A DNA stretch of 64,000 nt. Source: Heligmosomoides polygyrus polygyrus (lineage: Eukaryota; Nematoda; Chromadorea; Rhabditida; Heligmosomidae). Location of the stretch: contig OX377206.1 of the NCBI GenBank assembly GCA_947396885.1, positions 89,711,960 through 89,775,959 of the forward strand, written 5' to 3'. Below are positions 46,884 through 59,700 of this stretch, one piece after another; position 1 is the stretch's first letter; each line of letters begins with the position of its first letter. Under the pieces are notes generated by a model, which made no database searches, had not been told where the DNA came from, and saw only the letters and a list, made by a program, of their open reading frames with translations. The position numbers were made by a program, and so were the translations under genes.

Positions 46884-47081
46884 CCTGTTCATGCTTCGCG
46901 ACAAGAGCCACAAAAGCGACAAGAGCGACGGACATAGTGTGGTGTACGTAAATAATTGCGTACTCCACATTCCGTTCGCGACGAATGTAGTGTGAAATGC
47001 GTAATTATTTACGTACACTACACTACATCCGTCGCCCCAGTCGCTCCAGTTGCTTTTGTCGCGAAGTATGAACAGGCCCTA
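46884..47081. mobile_element. MITE family D (198 bp)
   Basis: AGGGCCTGTTCATGCTTCGC faces GCGAAGTATGAACAGGCCCT. Inner stems with GTACGTAAATAATTGCG and its inverse extend the fold-back. Confidence 0.85.
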
Positions 47082-47232
47082 AAGGCCCCCACAGAGTTCT
47101 GCGGCAACGCCGCTCGCCGCAATGGTTAAGGATAGGGCAGGGACTCCGCCGGCGGCGGGCTCTGCGTCTCTGCTCTATAGTTAAGCATAGGGCCGCGGCA
47201 CTGGGGGCCGCAGAACTCTGTGGGGACCTTAA
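47082..47232. mobile_element. MITE family E, abutting family D
   Basis: AAGGCCCCCACAGAGTTCTG at the left and CAGAACTCTGTGGGGACCTT at the right. It begins where the D copy ends. Confidence 0.8.
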
Positions 47233-48705
47233 GCGTATCATATCTACTACCCACATTCGGTAGCGGATCCCTACCCACTGATATACCCACGATGTGGCTG
47301 GTAAGGTTTATCATGAATGCCTTATCGACGTCTACCTCCTATACACCGCATAACCGTCGGTAATGTCCTTCATCCCTGGCTCCGACGTATAAAGCCTGTA
47401 GTAAGGGCGTTCCATGGTTAATAAAACCATGTTTGAATCGCGCGGCTGTTGGCGTTGCACCCTGGACAACTCGTACGGTTTTTTTTTTCGGTTGTAGGTG
47501 TATCGGCGAGTCATCCCACTGTTCGTTCCCCTGTCCAATTCTGTGCTCTCCTCCATGTCAGCGAAATAGAGCACAGAACACGGCTATATCATTGTTTGTT
47601 TTCTTTACTGCCAGTGCCTAACTACCATATCGCCGAATGAGCTAGAGAAGATTGCTGCAGACAAGAAAACACGTCAAGGAAAGTTCCACGCACTTGATAA
47701 GTGTGATAAGGAATTAAGGAAAGTGGAAAATGAGTGGATGGAGTCATCAGTAAACACCCCATCGATTGAAGCAAACCAAGCACTCCCATTGTCACGCAAG
47801 GATAGCATGATCCTATGGGAAACTCGTCTAATTCGGTGGACAACTCGTTAGTACACTTGGACGTTTATCCGTTACCAGGGAATAAAGAGACAGATGCTAG
47901 GGCCGGAACAATCGGTTAAGTGAGCAAAACTGCGCCTTGACTTAAAGACAATCAATAGAAAAGTCATGAGAAGATATGGAAACCGCCTAGAGAGTGTAGG
48001 AGCTTCCCTAGGCGAACGACGCTGTAGAAAAGATCGCGCTCATATGCCATTGCTTCGGAATTGATCGCCTAGACGATAAGGGTTAAAGATGATGGGCGTG
48101 GAACGCTGTGTAGCATCGCAAGAAGTGGAAACGGACGACCCGAGACAAGTCAAACAAGTACAAAGACCGTCCGTGTACTGGGAACGAGGTTTTTCTTCAT
48201 GCGAGACGTCACGGGGTGAATAACATGTCACCGGGGTAATATTGCAGATTCTCATTGGAGCGCATCAGCAGCCACTGAGTTTCTTTCGGGGGAGTGCATC
48301 GGGGATGTAGAGGCGATAGTGTTTGCTGCGATTCACTGAGAATCCTTCACAATCAAATGACAGTACTTTTCATGTTAGTGACAAAGGCGGAGGGGGGAAA
48401 CGAGTGTAGCTGTCGGTCAGGAATGGACGGAAATTTTGAAAACTTTCCGGGAAAATGGAAAATTCTTTAGAAGGGTTAATGAATTGGTATGAAACTTTGG
48501 CGAAGGATGCCCTCGGACACGCTTGCTAAACGCGTAAAGTCACATGATCCAAGAAATAACAACAGCAGAGAAATGATAAGTCGAAAGCAGGCGACATTCA
48601 TAATCCGACAACCTGATAGAAAGGCCAAAAACGCAGGAAAACCAGAAGATTTCGAAATTATCGCTTTAGCTATTTATTGTATCTAAACATACATTTTTAC
48701 GGCAC

Positions 48706-49401
48706 TAGTTCAAAGTTCCGACTCCACCGACACGACTTCGGTCGAAAAATTTATTTTCGCTGAAACTTCGTCTAGGGGTATTATTTGGGGTGCTTCTCAC
48801 GAATTTGACATCCGTTTTTTCACGATTCGGTCCGAGACCACCCATACCGCTAACAAGGGTCACCGATTTCGCTGAAACTTCGTTTAGGGGGTTATTTGGG
48901 GTGCTGATCACAAATATGACATCCGTTTTTGAAATTGCGATCGATTACGGTAGGTACGGGTAACTAAGGCTGCCGAGGTCATAATCACCAATTTTGCCCA
49001 AGCTTCGCCTAGGGGGGGGGAGAGGTTATTTGGGGTGCTGATAACGAATCTGACATCCGTTTTCGTTTTACGCTAGAGTTAGGGCGAAATCGGTAACCAT
49101 TACCTTACTCACCCATACCTACCGTAACCTACCGTACTCCAGCGTAAAACGAAAAACGGACGTCAGATTCGTGATCAGCACCCCAAACAACCTCTTAGAT
49201 AAAGTTTGGGCAAAATTGGTGACTATGACCTCGGCAGCCTTAGTTACCCGTACCTACCGTACCCTACCGTACTCCAGCGTAAAACGAAAAACTGATGTCA
49301 GATTTGTGATCAGCACCCCAAATAACCCCCCTAGACGAAGTTTCAGCGAAAAATTTTTTTTGACTGAAGTCTTGTCGGTGGAGTCGTAACTTTTAACTAG
49401 C
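48706..49401. mobile_element. Long fold-back element, about 340-bp arms
   Basis: Arms 48706-49060 and 49062-49401 are inverted. Matching blocks include GACTCCACCGACACGACTTC against its inverse near 49370, GCTGAAACTTCGTCTAGGGG, and GTTATTTGGGGTGCTGAT, which occurs several times within each arm. No transposase frame is apparent. Confidence 0.8.
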
Positions 49402-49435
49402 GCCATTTTTACTAATAACTAACACTTTTACACAA

Positions 49436-50283
49436 TTTCATGTCAAACTGGACGCCTATCGACATAAGCTGGATAGCTTTGAAATCAAAATGAACCCCTT
49501 CCAAATAATGGCCAAGGGCATATGATTAAAGCAAATCCTTTTTTTTTTTTGAAAATTTACAATTCACTTGCCACAATAAATTGAGTACAGAGCTTGAAAT
49601 TTTATGAAAATTTGATTTTTGCAAGTAAATTAATCAAAGAATTACATCTCTGCGTTTTTACAGTTTTTTTTAAATAGTTGAGTCTCGATGTTGCGCATCC
49701 ATTGTAACGGTTTACTGTCGTATCTACGTGTCTAACGCTCGCGCTGATTGCATACGTTTTGAATAAATGAAAAATAAATAAATATTATTTCAACGTGCAG
49801 TAAAGCAGCAACATTTTAGGGTACGTCACGATTTTTACTTAACTGATACTGTAAATGCTGCTTATTTGGAACTGCAACAAAAATATGTGCATTTTTTACA
49901 ACTGTTATGTGTATTTTCAATACCGTCTACAAATGTGCAAAGACGTGAGTAAAATTAAAATTAAAATTAAGTAAATAAAAATTTTGACGCCAATCAAAGA
50001 AAGATCTGAGATGCTGTGGAGACATCTATTCAATAAACACACTGAAAATTTGCCGTCTTTCTGCATTTAAAATAAATTGTAAAATAATTTTCTGCTTCCA
50101 AAAATAAACATTTTATTAAGTATCAAACACAGTAAGTGATATGATAGTGAACTCTCTTGAGACAAAAATATTTCAAATGGATGTCTGGTTTATTGTGGAA
50201 TGCGATCGTTTTGCTTTAGAAAATAATCGGTTTCATTTCAAGAGTGTCAAATTTATTTGGAAAAGTGTCCAACTTGACGCTAA
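49436..50283. mobile_element. Family C inverted-repeat element
   Basis: Ends ATGTCAAACTGGACGCC and AAAAGTGTCCAACTTGACGC match, inverted, the ends at 10512-11748 and 21062-21840. The interior has GTAAATGCTGCTTA. Confidence 0.5.
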
Positions 50284-51439
50284 GACGGTATGTATAGATG
50301 AACACGTGTTCTACAAAAAAGCGCAACTTTTCTACAACAGTAGAAAGGCATTTTTCTTTTTTGAAAACTTTCACCTTTAATGACCTAAAATTGACAAAAG
50401 TCGAAACGGTTTTCTGACAGTGCAGATCATTCCCTTTCGAATGGTTCATGACATTGTGCATAGAACTTCGTACGAAATCCACAATAAAATGATTTTAAAA
50501 ACTGCGAGGACTTAGTTTCCATCCTACATACTCACGGACTTTCAGAAGAGCAGAGAAGTCGGTATGATGAAGCAAGAGGCCATCGTTCGCCGATATTCTA
50601 CTGCCTTAGACCGCCCTTGAATACGGAAAGGTTTTTGTTCGTTGAATGCGCCAACCAGCTGTGCTCCGCTAGCGCACGTGTCCCCACGTGTCAGTCTGTT
50701 CGTCCTTCCTTCGACCGAGTCAAAAAGCAGTAAGAAGCTTTTTCCATGCATTTCACCCAACTACTTCAACACTCTAATGACGTGCAAGTGGATATTTGAA
50801 GCTCCGTCGACGATGAAGACGTGACGCGACAAAACCATAACTCTGTATCGATTAGCGGCGCGAGAAATCGATATGGAGTTTTTCAATAAGTTGTACCTCG
50901 TCGTAATGAAGCTCAAGACGTCCCTTAACGACGAACCATGGAATCAAGGAAGAATGGCAGTCAGATGGTTAGAGGGTCAGTTTGAGATGTCGATTGTCCT
51001 GTTCTGCTGGCATATCTCCCGACAACATTACACAATGTTCACAGGATTTTCTCACGACTTCCTGCCTTTGGAGAATAGAACCCAGCGCGAAAGACAAATA
51101 TCTTGCTCAGCCTGTGCGGTAGGTGTCTCCTTCCCAATCTTAATCTGCTTAGAGTAGATCCTTTTATAGCATCCCCTTATCCCTTCATGCGCCAAATGTA
51201 GTTCACACAGCTAGGACGGTGCGTTGAAATATCGGTCCTTTCAAAGCAATAATTCTATTAAAATAACATCTAGCATGGCCGGCTGCGACGTGCACACTAC
51301 ACATTGTATTCGATCGAAAATCGGATAATTGGATGATTCGGATAAGGGCAATTTCGCGAACCTCAGATTTTTGCATGATTCGGGTCGGGTTATCCGAATC
51401 GGCGGATCCAATGTATAGTGCGCACGAAATCGAAGTTAT

Positions 51440-51610
51440 TGGTTTGGGTCCCGTCCAGCCCTACCAAACCTTTTATTCCTACGGAGTGGTTCATCACCTA
51501 TCCAGGAAGGATAAAATACTAAATTGCCCATCGTCTGGTCATTGAGTAGGTCGAACATACATTCAAATTGCCTTCACGATATTCCGTAGAAGTCGAATGT
51601 GTCAGCCCCA
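51440..51610 (+). repeat. SINE-like copy, 5'-truncated
   Basis: GGGTCCCGTCCAGCCCTACC, ATCACCTATCCAGGAAGGAT and ATATTCCGTAGAAGTCGAAT keep family order. It borders the GC-rich block at 51611. Confidence 0.6.
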
Positions 51611-51960
51611 AGCGCAACCCGCAGATCCTCCATAGCTCCGACCCTGGAGCCTGCGCTCACGAGGGTGGTGGCTCGGTCGGTCTCTACGGTTACCTCTGAC
51701 TGATGTTTCTGCGCGTCCTGTCCTGGTCGTCCTGGAGTCCTGCACGGCTGGTCGAGCCGATCTCCCAATGGAGTGGAGAATGCGCTGACGATGGAGTAGC
51801 GGAGCGGAGAGCGAACCGACCGCTCGGCGAGGATGATGATGCAGACTGCCGGGCGCTCGCGAGGAAAGCGGTTCATACTGCGTCGCGGCGCGTGCGCGCG
51901 ACCGTATGCCCTCCGCGTCGGGACCTGGGCGCCTTCCAGCGTGTGTGTCCTTGAAGAGTC
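51611..51960. other. GC-rich block of unknown origin between two SINE-like copies
   Basis: About 350 bp far richer in G+C than its flanks, with CTCGGCGAGGATGATGATGC and CGGCGCGTGCGCGCGACC. Both strands have long open frames (up to 177 codons on -), but these run straight into the flanking repeats and show no motif I recognise. It could be a captured fragment, foreign or misassembled DNA, or an unknown element. Confidence 0.5.
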
Positions 51961-51974
51961 GTGATGGAGCGTGG

Positions 51975-52250
51975 CGAACGTCACGACACGATAGAAGGTT
52001 CCTGGCTCGGATTTCCTGCCCAGGCCAATAAAGCCTTCCGTCTCTCCAAGGTCGGTGAATTCGGTCACCAAACCTATCTGGGAGGGATAAAATAATGACT
52101 CGTCCATCCATCGGCTAGCTCACTGCGTAGGGCAAATACGCATTTAACTTGCTTCCACAATATCCCGTAAAAGTATGATGGGTGGCGCATTCCTGATGCA
52201 GATTAATTGACGTTCTCATTGATCACTTTTATCCTTGATTCCCGATGGTA
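51975..52250 (+). repeat. SINE-like copy
   Basis: AGGTTCCTGGCTCGGATTTC, CCTGCCCAGGCCAATAAAGC and ATATCCCGTAAAAGTATGAT in family order. Confidence 0.65.
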
Positions 52251-53337
52251 TTTTCATCAGGCTGAAATCGAAGGTCGATTTACGTATTGTACGTATCCAT
52301 TTACAGCACTATTTTTTTTAGTTGAAAACTCAAAACCTCAATGACCTTTGCATAGCGCTTTTTGGCTTCACGCTAAAATCATTGAAATAAAGCAAAAGGT
52401 GATAACAAAGAAACTTCAAAAAGCATAGAACGGTCCTCCCATTATGTGCCTTTTTTCGGGATGCGCCGTGCATTCTGCTTCCGTAGGATACCTTGTAACG
52501 TTCATTCTACAACTACAAATACAAATACAAATATTTATTCATCTAGAATGATACAATTCTTCACTCTGTAAAAATTTAAGCATTGCTTGGCATTAAAAGT
52601 ATTTGTAGCAAAAATCTATTTTATTACGTGCGTAACTTTTGTAGTTTCTAAGAGATTGAAGTTGATTCCCTTCTATTGAATCGCTTATAGTGGAAGATTT
52701 TTTTTAGCATTTCACTCACTGCTTACTAAAAAATAGCTCTGTAGTTCATGTCAGGAAAGATTTTCCGATACAAACAGGGTTTCTAACCCATAATAGGTAC
52801 ATTTTCGGAAGGCCTTGAATAAGTGGAGCAGTGGGTGGAGTGAATGTATTTGGCTTATGCAATAGCTTGTGGCAAATAATTCAATGTTCTACGCTTAACA
52901 CTCAGCCCCGTTTCCAACTTGTCGACCCCAGAGTTATAGAAAGCTTGAATGGCGTGGACGGAACCCGAAGCTTGACCTCTGACTCACGTTGTGCACTCGG
53001 AGTCGAGGCCTCCTCCAACAGCGCTACTGCCAGGCTCACAGGGGTTATACCATGTTACCCGAGCCTGTTGTTCGAGAGATAGCTGAAGACGTTTGCTCTG
53101 ACTTCGCTTAGTTCAGGCTGTATTCTTAAGCTTAGTGTGTTCATCAGGTTCGCTTGTACAACCCATAGCAGCAGCTTTATGCAGTTGGCAGTAGAGCAAT
53201 TCCTTTGCATCGGAAGACAATTTCAGTTGATATTCTTCATAAGAATGGCTAATATTCAGATGCTGTGCAGTTTGGTGAAGAATTTCGTGTGGCTGCAGGT
53301 TTTCGTGTAGCGGCAAGGTTTCCTAGCAACAGCATCG

Positions 53338-53566
53338 ATGTTGGACGAAAACAACCTTCATCGTTTTTTGTTGGCTCAACGGTTAACCAAACCACTACTA
53401 CTATCCCTACGTATCTGGTTTTCCGGATCTCGCCTTCGAAGTGTTCACCGTTCCTTCTCGATGAAAACGCTCCATGTTCGAAGATCCATCGAAGAAACGG
53501 CTTACTCTTTTTGTGACTTATTAGTTAGACTCCTTTTTTATTCTTTGAATTCTTCAACTTTCGACG
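53338..53566 (+). other. Tentative first coding exon of the coiled-coil gene
   Basis: ATG at 53338 opens a frame of 76 codons plus one base ending at a strong GACG|GTAAGT donor, in phase with the acceptor TTTTTAG at 54524. The encoded part is basic with hydrophobic patches (LLLSLRIWFSG, LLVRLLFYSL) and shows no coiled coil. GGCTGCAG ending at 53298 could be a spliced-leader acceptor. A second open frame overlaps but lacks a phase-compatible donor. Confidence 0.4.
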
Positions 53567-53672
53567 GTAAGTACAGATGGTACATGAATCTCTAGTGTAG
53601 TTTTTTTCTCATTTTTACTTCACTCCCTCGAGCGATTCTTATGTAATGGCAAAATGGTATTTCAATCCTTCC

Positions 53673-53709
<37 letters not shown>

Positions 53710-56700
53710 CGAAGAGAGCGCTCATGGATCATTTTGCGAAAGGTTTCCCTTTTTCGTCGTTATATGTGACTGTGTATGAACATTATAAATTGCTGTGCCC
53801 TTAATGTGTTTGAATATTTGAATGGTTTGAGTGCCCAATTACTTCGAATATTCGAATTTTCGAATGTATTCGAAAAAAGCAGCTCTTATAAATATTCGAA
53901 TTCGAATGGACTCGAAAACCGCGATTTTTTGAATAATCGGACTCCAATACATTCGTAAAACCCAACTTTTCGAAAATATAAATTCGAACTAAAGCGAAAA
54001 ACGCGATTTTGTGAATATCCGAATCCGAATACATTCGAAGAACGCCATTTTTTGAATACTCGAATCGGAATGCATTCGGAAAACCTCATTTTTGGATATT
54101 CGAATGGTTTCAAGGACCTACTTATCGAATCCAATATTCGAAATCGAATATACTCGAAAATGCGATTTTTGAATATTCGAATTTGAAAACATTCGAAAAA
54201 CGCGATCTTTTGAATATACCAATTCGAATACATTCCAAAACGCGATTCTCTGAATATTCGAATTCGAGTATCCAATTTCGAATAAAAACCATCGAATCTC
54301 TATTCGAATAGGTCATTCAAGCACAATTATAATGTACATGTGTTTTTATGGTTTTAAACGTTCGTTAAGGTATACGCCGTATTTTACTGCACACGAGAAA
54401 CCGCAACATTTCGTGCTTCAGCCCTCTCAAAGATGAGTTAAAGTCGTCAGCCTATGAGTAAGTTACATTTCAATTATTTTTGAAGTAAATCAGGGAGCTC
54501 CTAAAAAATTGTGGACATTTTTAGTGGAGAATCGTCAGCCATATGAACAACGAAGAACGCTCAGCGTCAAGTACCGATACACGACTTCATTGGAACAACA
54601 AATTCGACTTCTCGAACTCGAAAACCACTTCTTGTAAGGCCTAGCTAATTGAACTAAATAAATAAATAAATAAAGGGGATAAATAATGGCGAGCTGCGTT
54701 AAAAGTCGAGATATGGTGGGCAGTTTGAATAGACTATAACGCATTCTACTTCTACGGGACGTATTGGAAGTAATTTGGGTACTAATCGTTAATGTGATCT
54801 ACGGAAGCGTGGGAGGGACGCTACAGAAAATCACCCAACTCCGCCCCTCCCCCCAGGCCTCATCGGGTGAGCGTCCAATCCCCAGTGGAAGGGGGTACGG
54901 ATATTCGTTGCTGTCATGTTTGGCTGACGCGGGTTAAGGAGTGCTCTGAGTGGTTGTGATTGGTTGCTACATTTTCACCTTTCCCGCCCCTCCCCCATGT
55001 AGGCTATATGTAGGACCAGTAACTGACATCCTAACATTCCGTGTTTAAAAACTTTCTTTTTTTAGAATGCGAATAATGCGGTTTTCTGCGGGTAGATCTC
55101 CAGCAATGAAGAGTACACTAACGGAAGACAAGGAAGTAAGTTCAATGCTTCGGAACGGCTCCACCACTTTTATTTCATTAAATTTATTTTTTATTAATTA
55201 TTTTTTATGTGTACCATTTTCACGTCAAATTAGAAAAAATTTGACATTTCTCAAATCAAGTTGGACACTCTTCGAAGCTAATCTAACCATACGACTTTTG
55301 TAATCAAAGCGAAATCTTCCAAATCAAAACGACCTTTTTTATATTAAACTAGAGGCTCTCCAAAAAGGATAGAAATTCGAAGAAAATTTTGGTACAACCT
55401 TCTTTGAAGTTTTAATTCATCTACATCTACCCAATAAGAGAGCAGATTGTCTAAAATTTTATAAAACGTTTATTGTTTGAGGAAAAATAATGCCTTAAGG
55501 CCTGTTTTGAAGAACAGGAAGGCCGTATTTTACTGCCAAAAAAGAGATTGTGCTAATCAACACTCTTTCATTCATTTTATTATATTTTATAATATTTTTC
55601 ATTATTCACAGACAGCGTCCTAGATGAATGAAGCTTTTCAGAATTTAGATCCGAAAAGGTGTTCTTCTTTTGGTAGATTTGATATTTCAGAACATCGGGC
55701 CGCCCGAAAGGCCATGTAGGAAAGAACAAATGGTGGAAGGTCACGACTGGAAGAAGAAGTGCCAGATCTACCCTTTTCTATTTTCGTTCTCCATTTCCTG
55801 ATAAAAATAGCTTTCAGCGTTATTACTGCGCAGGTTGGAAGCATTTGTAGCCGTGCTCAAGAAAAGTGTTGTTCAGACATGGAAGAAGATGTCCACTTGA
55901 AATGATAAGTTTTTAAATTCTACTTACATGCCAGAATTTGTATTCAATTCTGAAGCGATAACATCGTATTTTACGATTAGGCGCCTGCACTTCTTAGAAT
56001 CGTCACTAGAGGATATGGTTAGGGCAGTGACTGCTCAGGAACAACGAATGTCCGCCATCAAACAGAAGTTGGAAACCGTCGAAACAACTATGCACATTGA
56101 AGAAGGTTGGATAGCAATTCAAGAGCATTATACGTTAATTTTGACGTGCAGCTCGCATCGAGTAAAAAAGCCAGCGTTAATCGAAGCTCTCTGAGGATGC
56201 GCCACGCATTTTACGTAACTACGCGGAGTGTCGTGCAATGAATTTGAATGCGTAACTGGCCTAAACAGCGACTTGCAGTGGCTTCAGATAGTCAAGTCGT
56301 TGTATTCTCCGTCCCAAATAAAACTGACAATCCACTGATCCCGGAGGGATCGAAGACTCATCTGGCCTGGGCGGGATCCGAACAATGAATCGATTCGGGG
56401 TGCATGCGGCCGCAGACGCCTCCTAAGCATGCACTTAAGATGGTGTTGATTGCTAATATTACACCGATTTAGAATGCGAGAAATTCTAATCCACTGTTCT
56501 GAAGGTTCTGCTGCCTGGTTCATCTCTTCGGCCCGATGTGGGGATGATGACGTTCTCCTCCAGACTGCTATTCTTATGTTGGCGATCACGTATAGGCCCC
56601 GATGATGCTGTCATTCTAAACTTCTATTGATCCGTTGATATATTACATATGTATTTATTTATTTATTTCATACTCTCAACAAAGGTGTGCTCAACAAGAA

Positions 56701-59700
56701 GCATAGGAAGAAGCAATAAGTATTACTGTACTGAAAACGTTGGATAGCGATTTGTTTCTAAATCTATAGGCGCAGGTTTTTATAATAATGTCCTTAAAAA
56801 ATTTTAAATTTTAAATTTACAGTTCTGAGCATTAAAAAACTTTTTCTATTTTTCTACATATTTCGGAGCATATAAATGTTCTTTTTTCGTAGTTGCATAC
56901 ATGCAGAAGTTGGGCGAGTCATAGCGTAGTCGGAAGAAGAGGAAGCTGCCATGTGCACCCCCAAGCGAGGTCCTTCGTTCTGATCCCAGGCAGTTCGGTC
57001 AACATTAACTCCTTTTGTAGTTGGCGAATTCCTGTCAAATTAGTATGGGAAGGACAAAACGCTGACATTGTCCAGCACCTGGCCACCGTAAGTCACTATG
57101 TCAGCTAACAATTGATTGAAACTATCTCCACGATACCCTGCGGAATAGAATGCTTGGCGCATTCCAAACGAAGGCTAAGGCACCGTTTATACTTCCAACG
57201 CCGAGCGACGCGACGCCACGCATTATGACCAAATTGATCGATCGCGTCGTCCGATCAGTGCGGCCACAACACATGGCGTCGCGTCGCTCGGCGTCGAAGT
57301 ATAAACGGGGCCTAGCACCCTCCTCGATCCTTTCTTGTCCTTTATATAATCGAGGTTGGTATTCAAGGTAAATGGTCGTTGATGGAAGAGCTGCTTCATC
57401 TACAGCAACGACTAGATGATCTCGCACCGGCTATCGCGGCAAAGGAAGCTAGGTGACACAGAACTTTTCCATTTAAATTTTTGTTTTATCTCCACATTTT
57501 TTGTAATCTTCGACAACACATGTGAACGGCAATTTGAACAGGTGTTCCCCTCAAGTCTGTATTAATAGAAGACGTAATTTAGTGTTCATAACCATGGCAG
57601 GTTCCACGCTAATTGTTTACGTTTTCCAGCCACTTAGTGTAGCCGAAAGTGGCCACGTCGCCATGATAACACGAGCAGAACTTCTGAATATCCTTTCACG
57701 TCTGAAGACCGTTGTTCTTAATTTCGACGGTGTCTTCGAAAATTTCCATAGCGTTTAGATCCAGAATAAAGATCAGCGAGAATCAATAAACAATCCCCGT
57801 TCGGGATACGCCATGCGTTTTGCTTCTACGGAATATCGTGTAGACAATTTAAATGCGCATTCAGTCTGCGAACCAGATGGAGAAATTTCATAAATTCTGG
57901 AGGGATTCAAGGCGCAGTTAACCATGACGGAATCCGAATTACAGATCGATTCGGGGTGCACGAGACAGCTGACGTCTCTTCCGGCTGCGCTTCGAAACCC
58001 CAGCGCGCAAAGTGTGTACATGATGCGTCGACACAACAAAATTTGATATGAGAATGATTATGAGAGAAAGAAATTATATTCCTCTCAAAAAAATGTAAGA
58101 AATCAAAATGAAATGACCTGCACGAAATCAAAGTGTGGATATTTTGTGTGTTGATGTTTTTGTAATGAGCACCAATTTGCAGTGACAAATAACTAAGTAA
58201 ATAAATACATTTTAAATTTTGCTTGAACCTAGAGCAGTTGGTATGGAAGATTGAGGTTGTTCAATGGATGTCTAGTAACGATCAAAACTCTTGCGCCAGG
58301 CCGGGCTCGAATCCTCACCCTCTGCTTTCCGGGCAGCGATGCTACGCCTTACACTATCAAACAGCTCTGGTGGTGTAAACCGTAGCATCGCTGCCGGCAA
58401 ACCAGAATGTGCTGTTTGGGTCCCGCTTAAGGCAAAAGTTTTGATCGAAACTAGCCATCCATCTAACAGCTTAAGTAAATAATCATAAGATTTCTAACCC
58501 ATTTGCTCAAGGAAAAGTGAAAAAGCATAAACTCTTCGAATCAATCTGTCGAGATTGCGCCGTGCATGCGTGTGGTATGTGATAATTGCTCGGTTGGTGA
58601 TGCAAATATTTGTGGCAATTTCTATACCTAGCACTCTAGAAGATTTTCACATTGGTAAGCCTTGGAACCTGAATCTTCTTTGTAGCTTAGGAGAAAACAA
58701 TTTTATGAGCATTCAAAGACTGTTTAGGCAGTCTCTCTATGTGGGTCGCCTAAATTACTAGCCCCTAGCTTCTCTTTCTATATTATATGTCAGAGGTTCG
58801 TGTAGCGAAATGTGACGTAGTAGCTAACTTTCGCGTGCACCTTGAATCGATTCTTGATTCAGGAACAATCCAGACCACAACGTACCCTTCCACCCCTCCT
58901 CTTCGATGAATTGCTAACAGTGTGCATGGGAAGGATAATCGTCTGTCCATCGCAAGTCACTGTAGAGGCCATATGCATTAAATTTCCTTCATGATATCCC
59001 GTAGAAGTAGAATGCGTGGCGCATCCCCAAAGGAATTAAACAGCACTAGGCTTTATTCTTTTTATTATACGATATTTTTGCACGACATGCACATACCACA
59101 TTAATTCACAGTGGTGTAGAATGAGCCCAAAGATTTTTTTAGAATACGCTCAGAAATTATTCGCAAGCAATGCCCTTAGTCTGCCTGAAGTTTTTTTTTT
59201 AACAGAAGAATTTACAATCTTGGATTCATTCGCTGGAGGGGGGGGGGGGGGGGAGGTGGTTATAGGAAGTAGTTCCGAATTGATGTATAGGCATAAAAAA
59301 GTGTATGTTAAACGCAGGGAGCGTGTAGTGTGCTCGGAGGAGGTGTCGGCTGTCGCGTGCACCCGATACCAGGTTCTTCGATCGGATTTTCCGCCCAGGT
59401 TAACCAAGCTTTCCATCCTTCCGGAGTCTGTGAATTGGTACCAGACTTGTCTGTTAAGAATAAAGCGCTGACCTGCTCATCGGCTGGCCACCGCAAGTCA
59501 TTGCATGGCCAAATACGCATAGTTGGCCTCAACAATATCCCATCGAAGTAGAATGCGTGGCGCATCCCAGAAGGGATTGAGTAACGCCGTCCTTTATCCT
59601 TTATGTTTAAGAAGTCACAGACCATTTGAAATTCTTTCCCAACGCAATGAGGAAGCAGTAGGTTCATGAGAATTCTCGTATTCCTGCAGATGTATAGTGG

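Larger units (their letters stand above)
44611..53297. other. Intergenic region between divergent epg-7 and coiled-coil genes
   Basis: It contains MITEs D and E, a long fold-back, a family C element, SINE-like copies and the GC-rich block. On the - strand, 44865-44960 after GGCTTTCAG encodes RGCHRWWHSLKDTFD in one frame but meets TAA with no good donor, so I did not add it to epg-7. The + frame at 45989-46375 (128 codons, ending before a retroelement-like AATAAATAAA tail at 46541) is unassigned. Confidence 0.5.

Noticed and set aside
51574..52107. 177- and 169-codon - strand frames
   Set aside because: They span SINE-like copies on both sides of the GC-rich block and show no motif, so a composition effect is more likely.
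53801..54316. Long - strand frames rich in Phe, Arg, Ile and Ser
   Set aside because: They are generated by the ATTCGAAT satellite, which is open in several frames on both strands.
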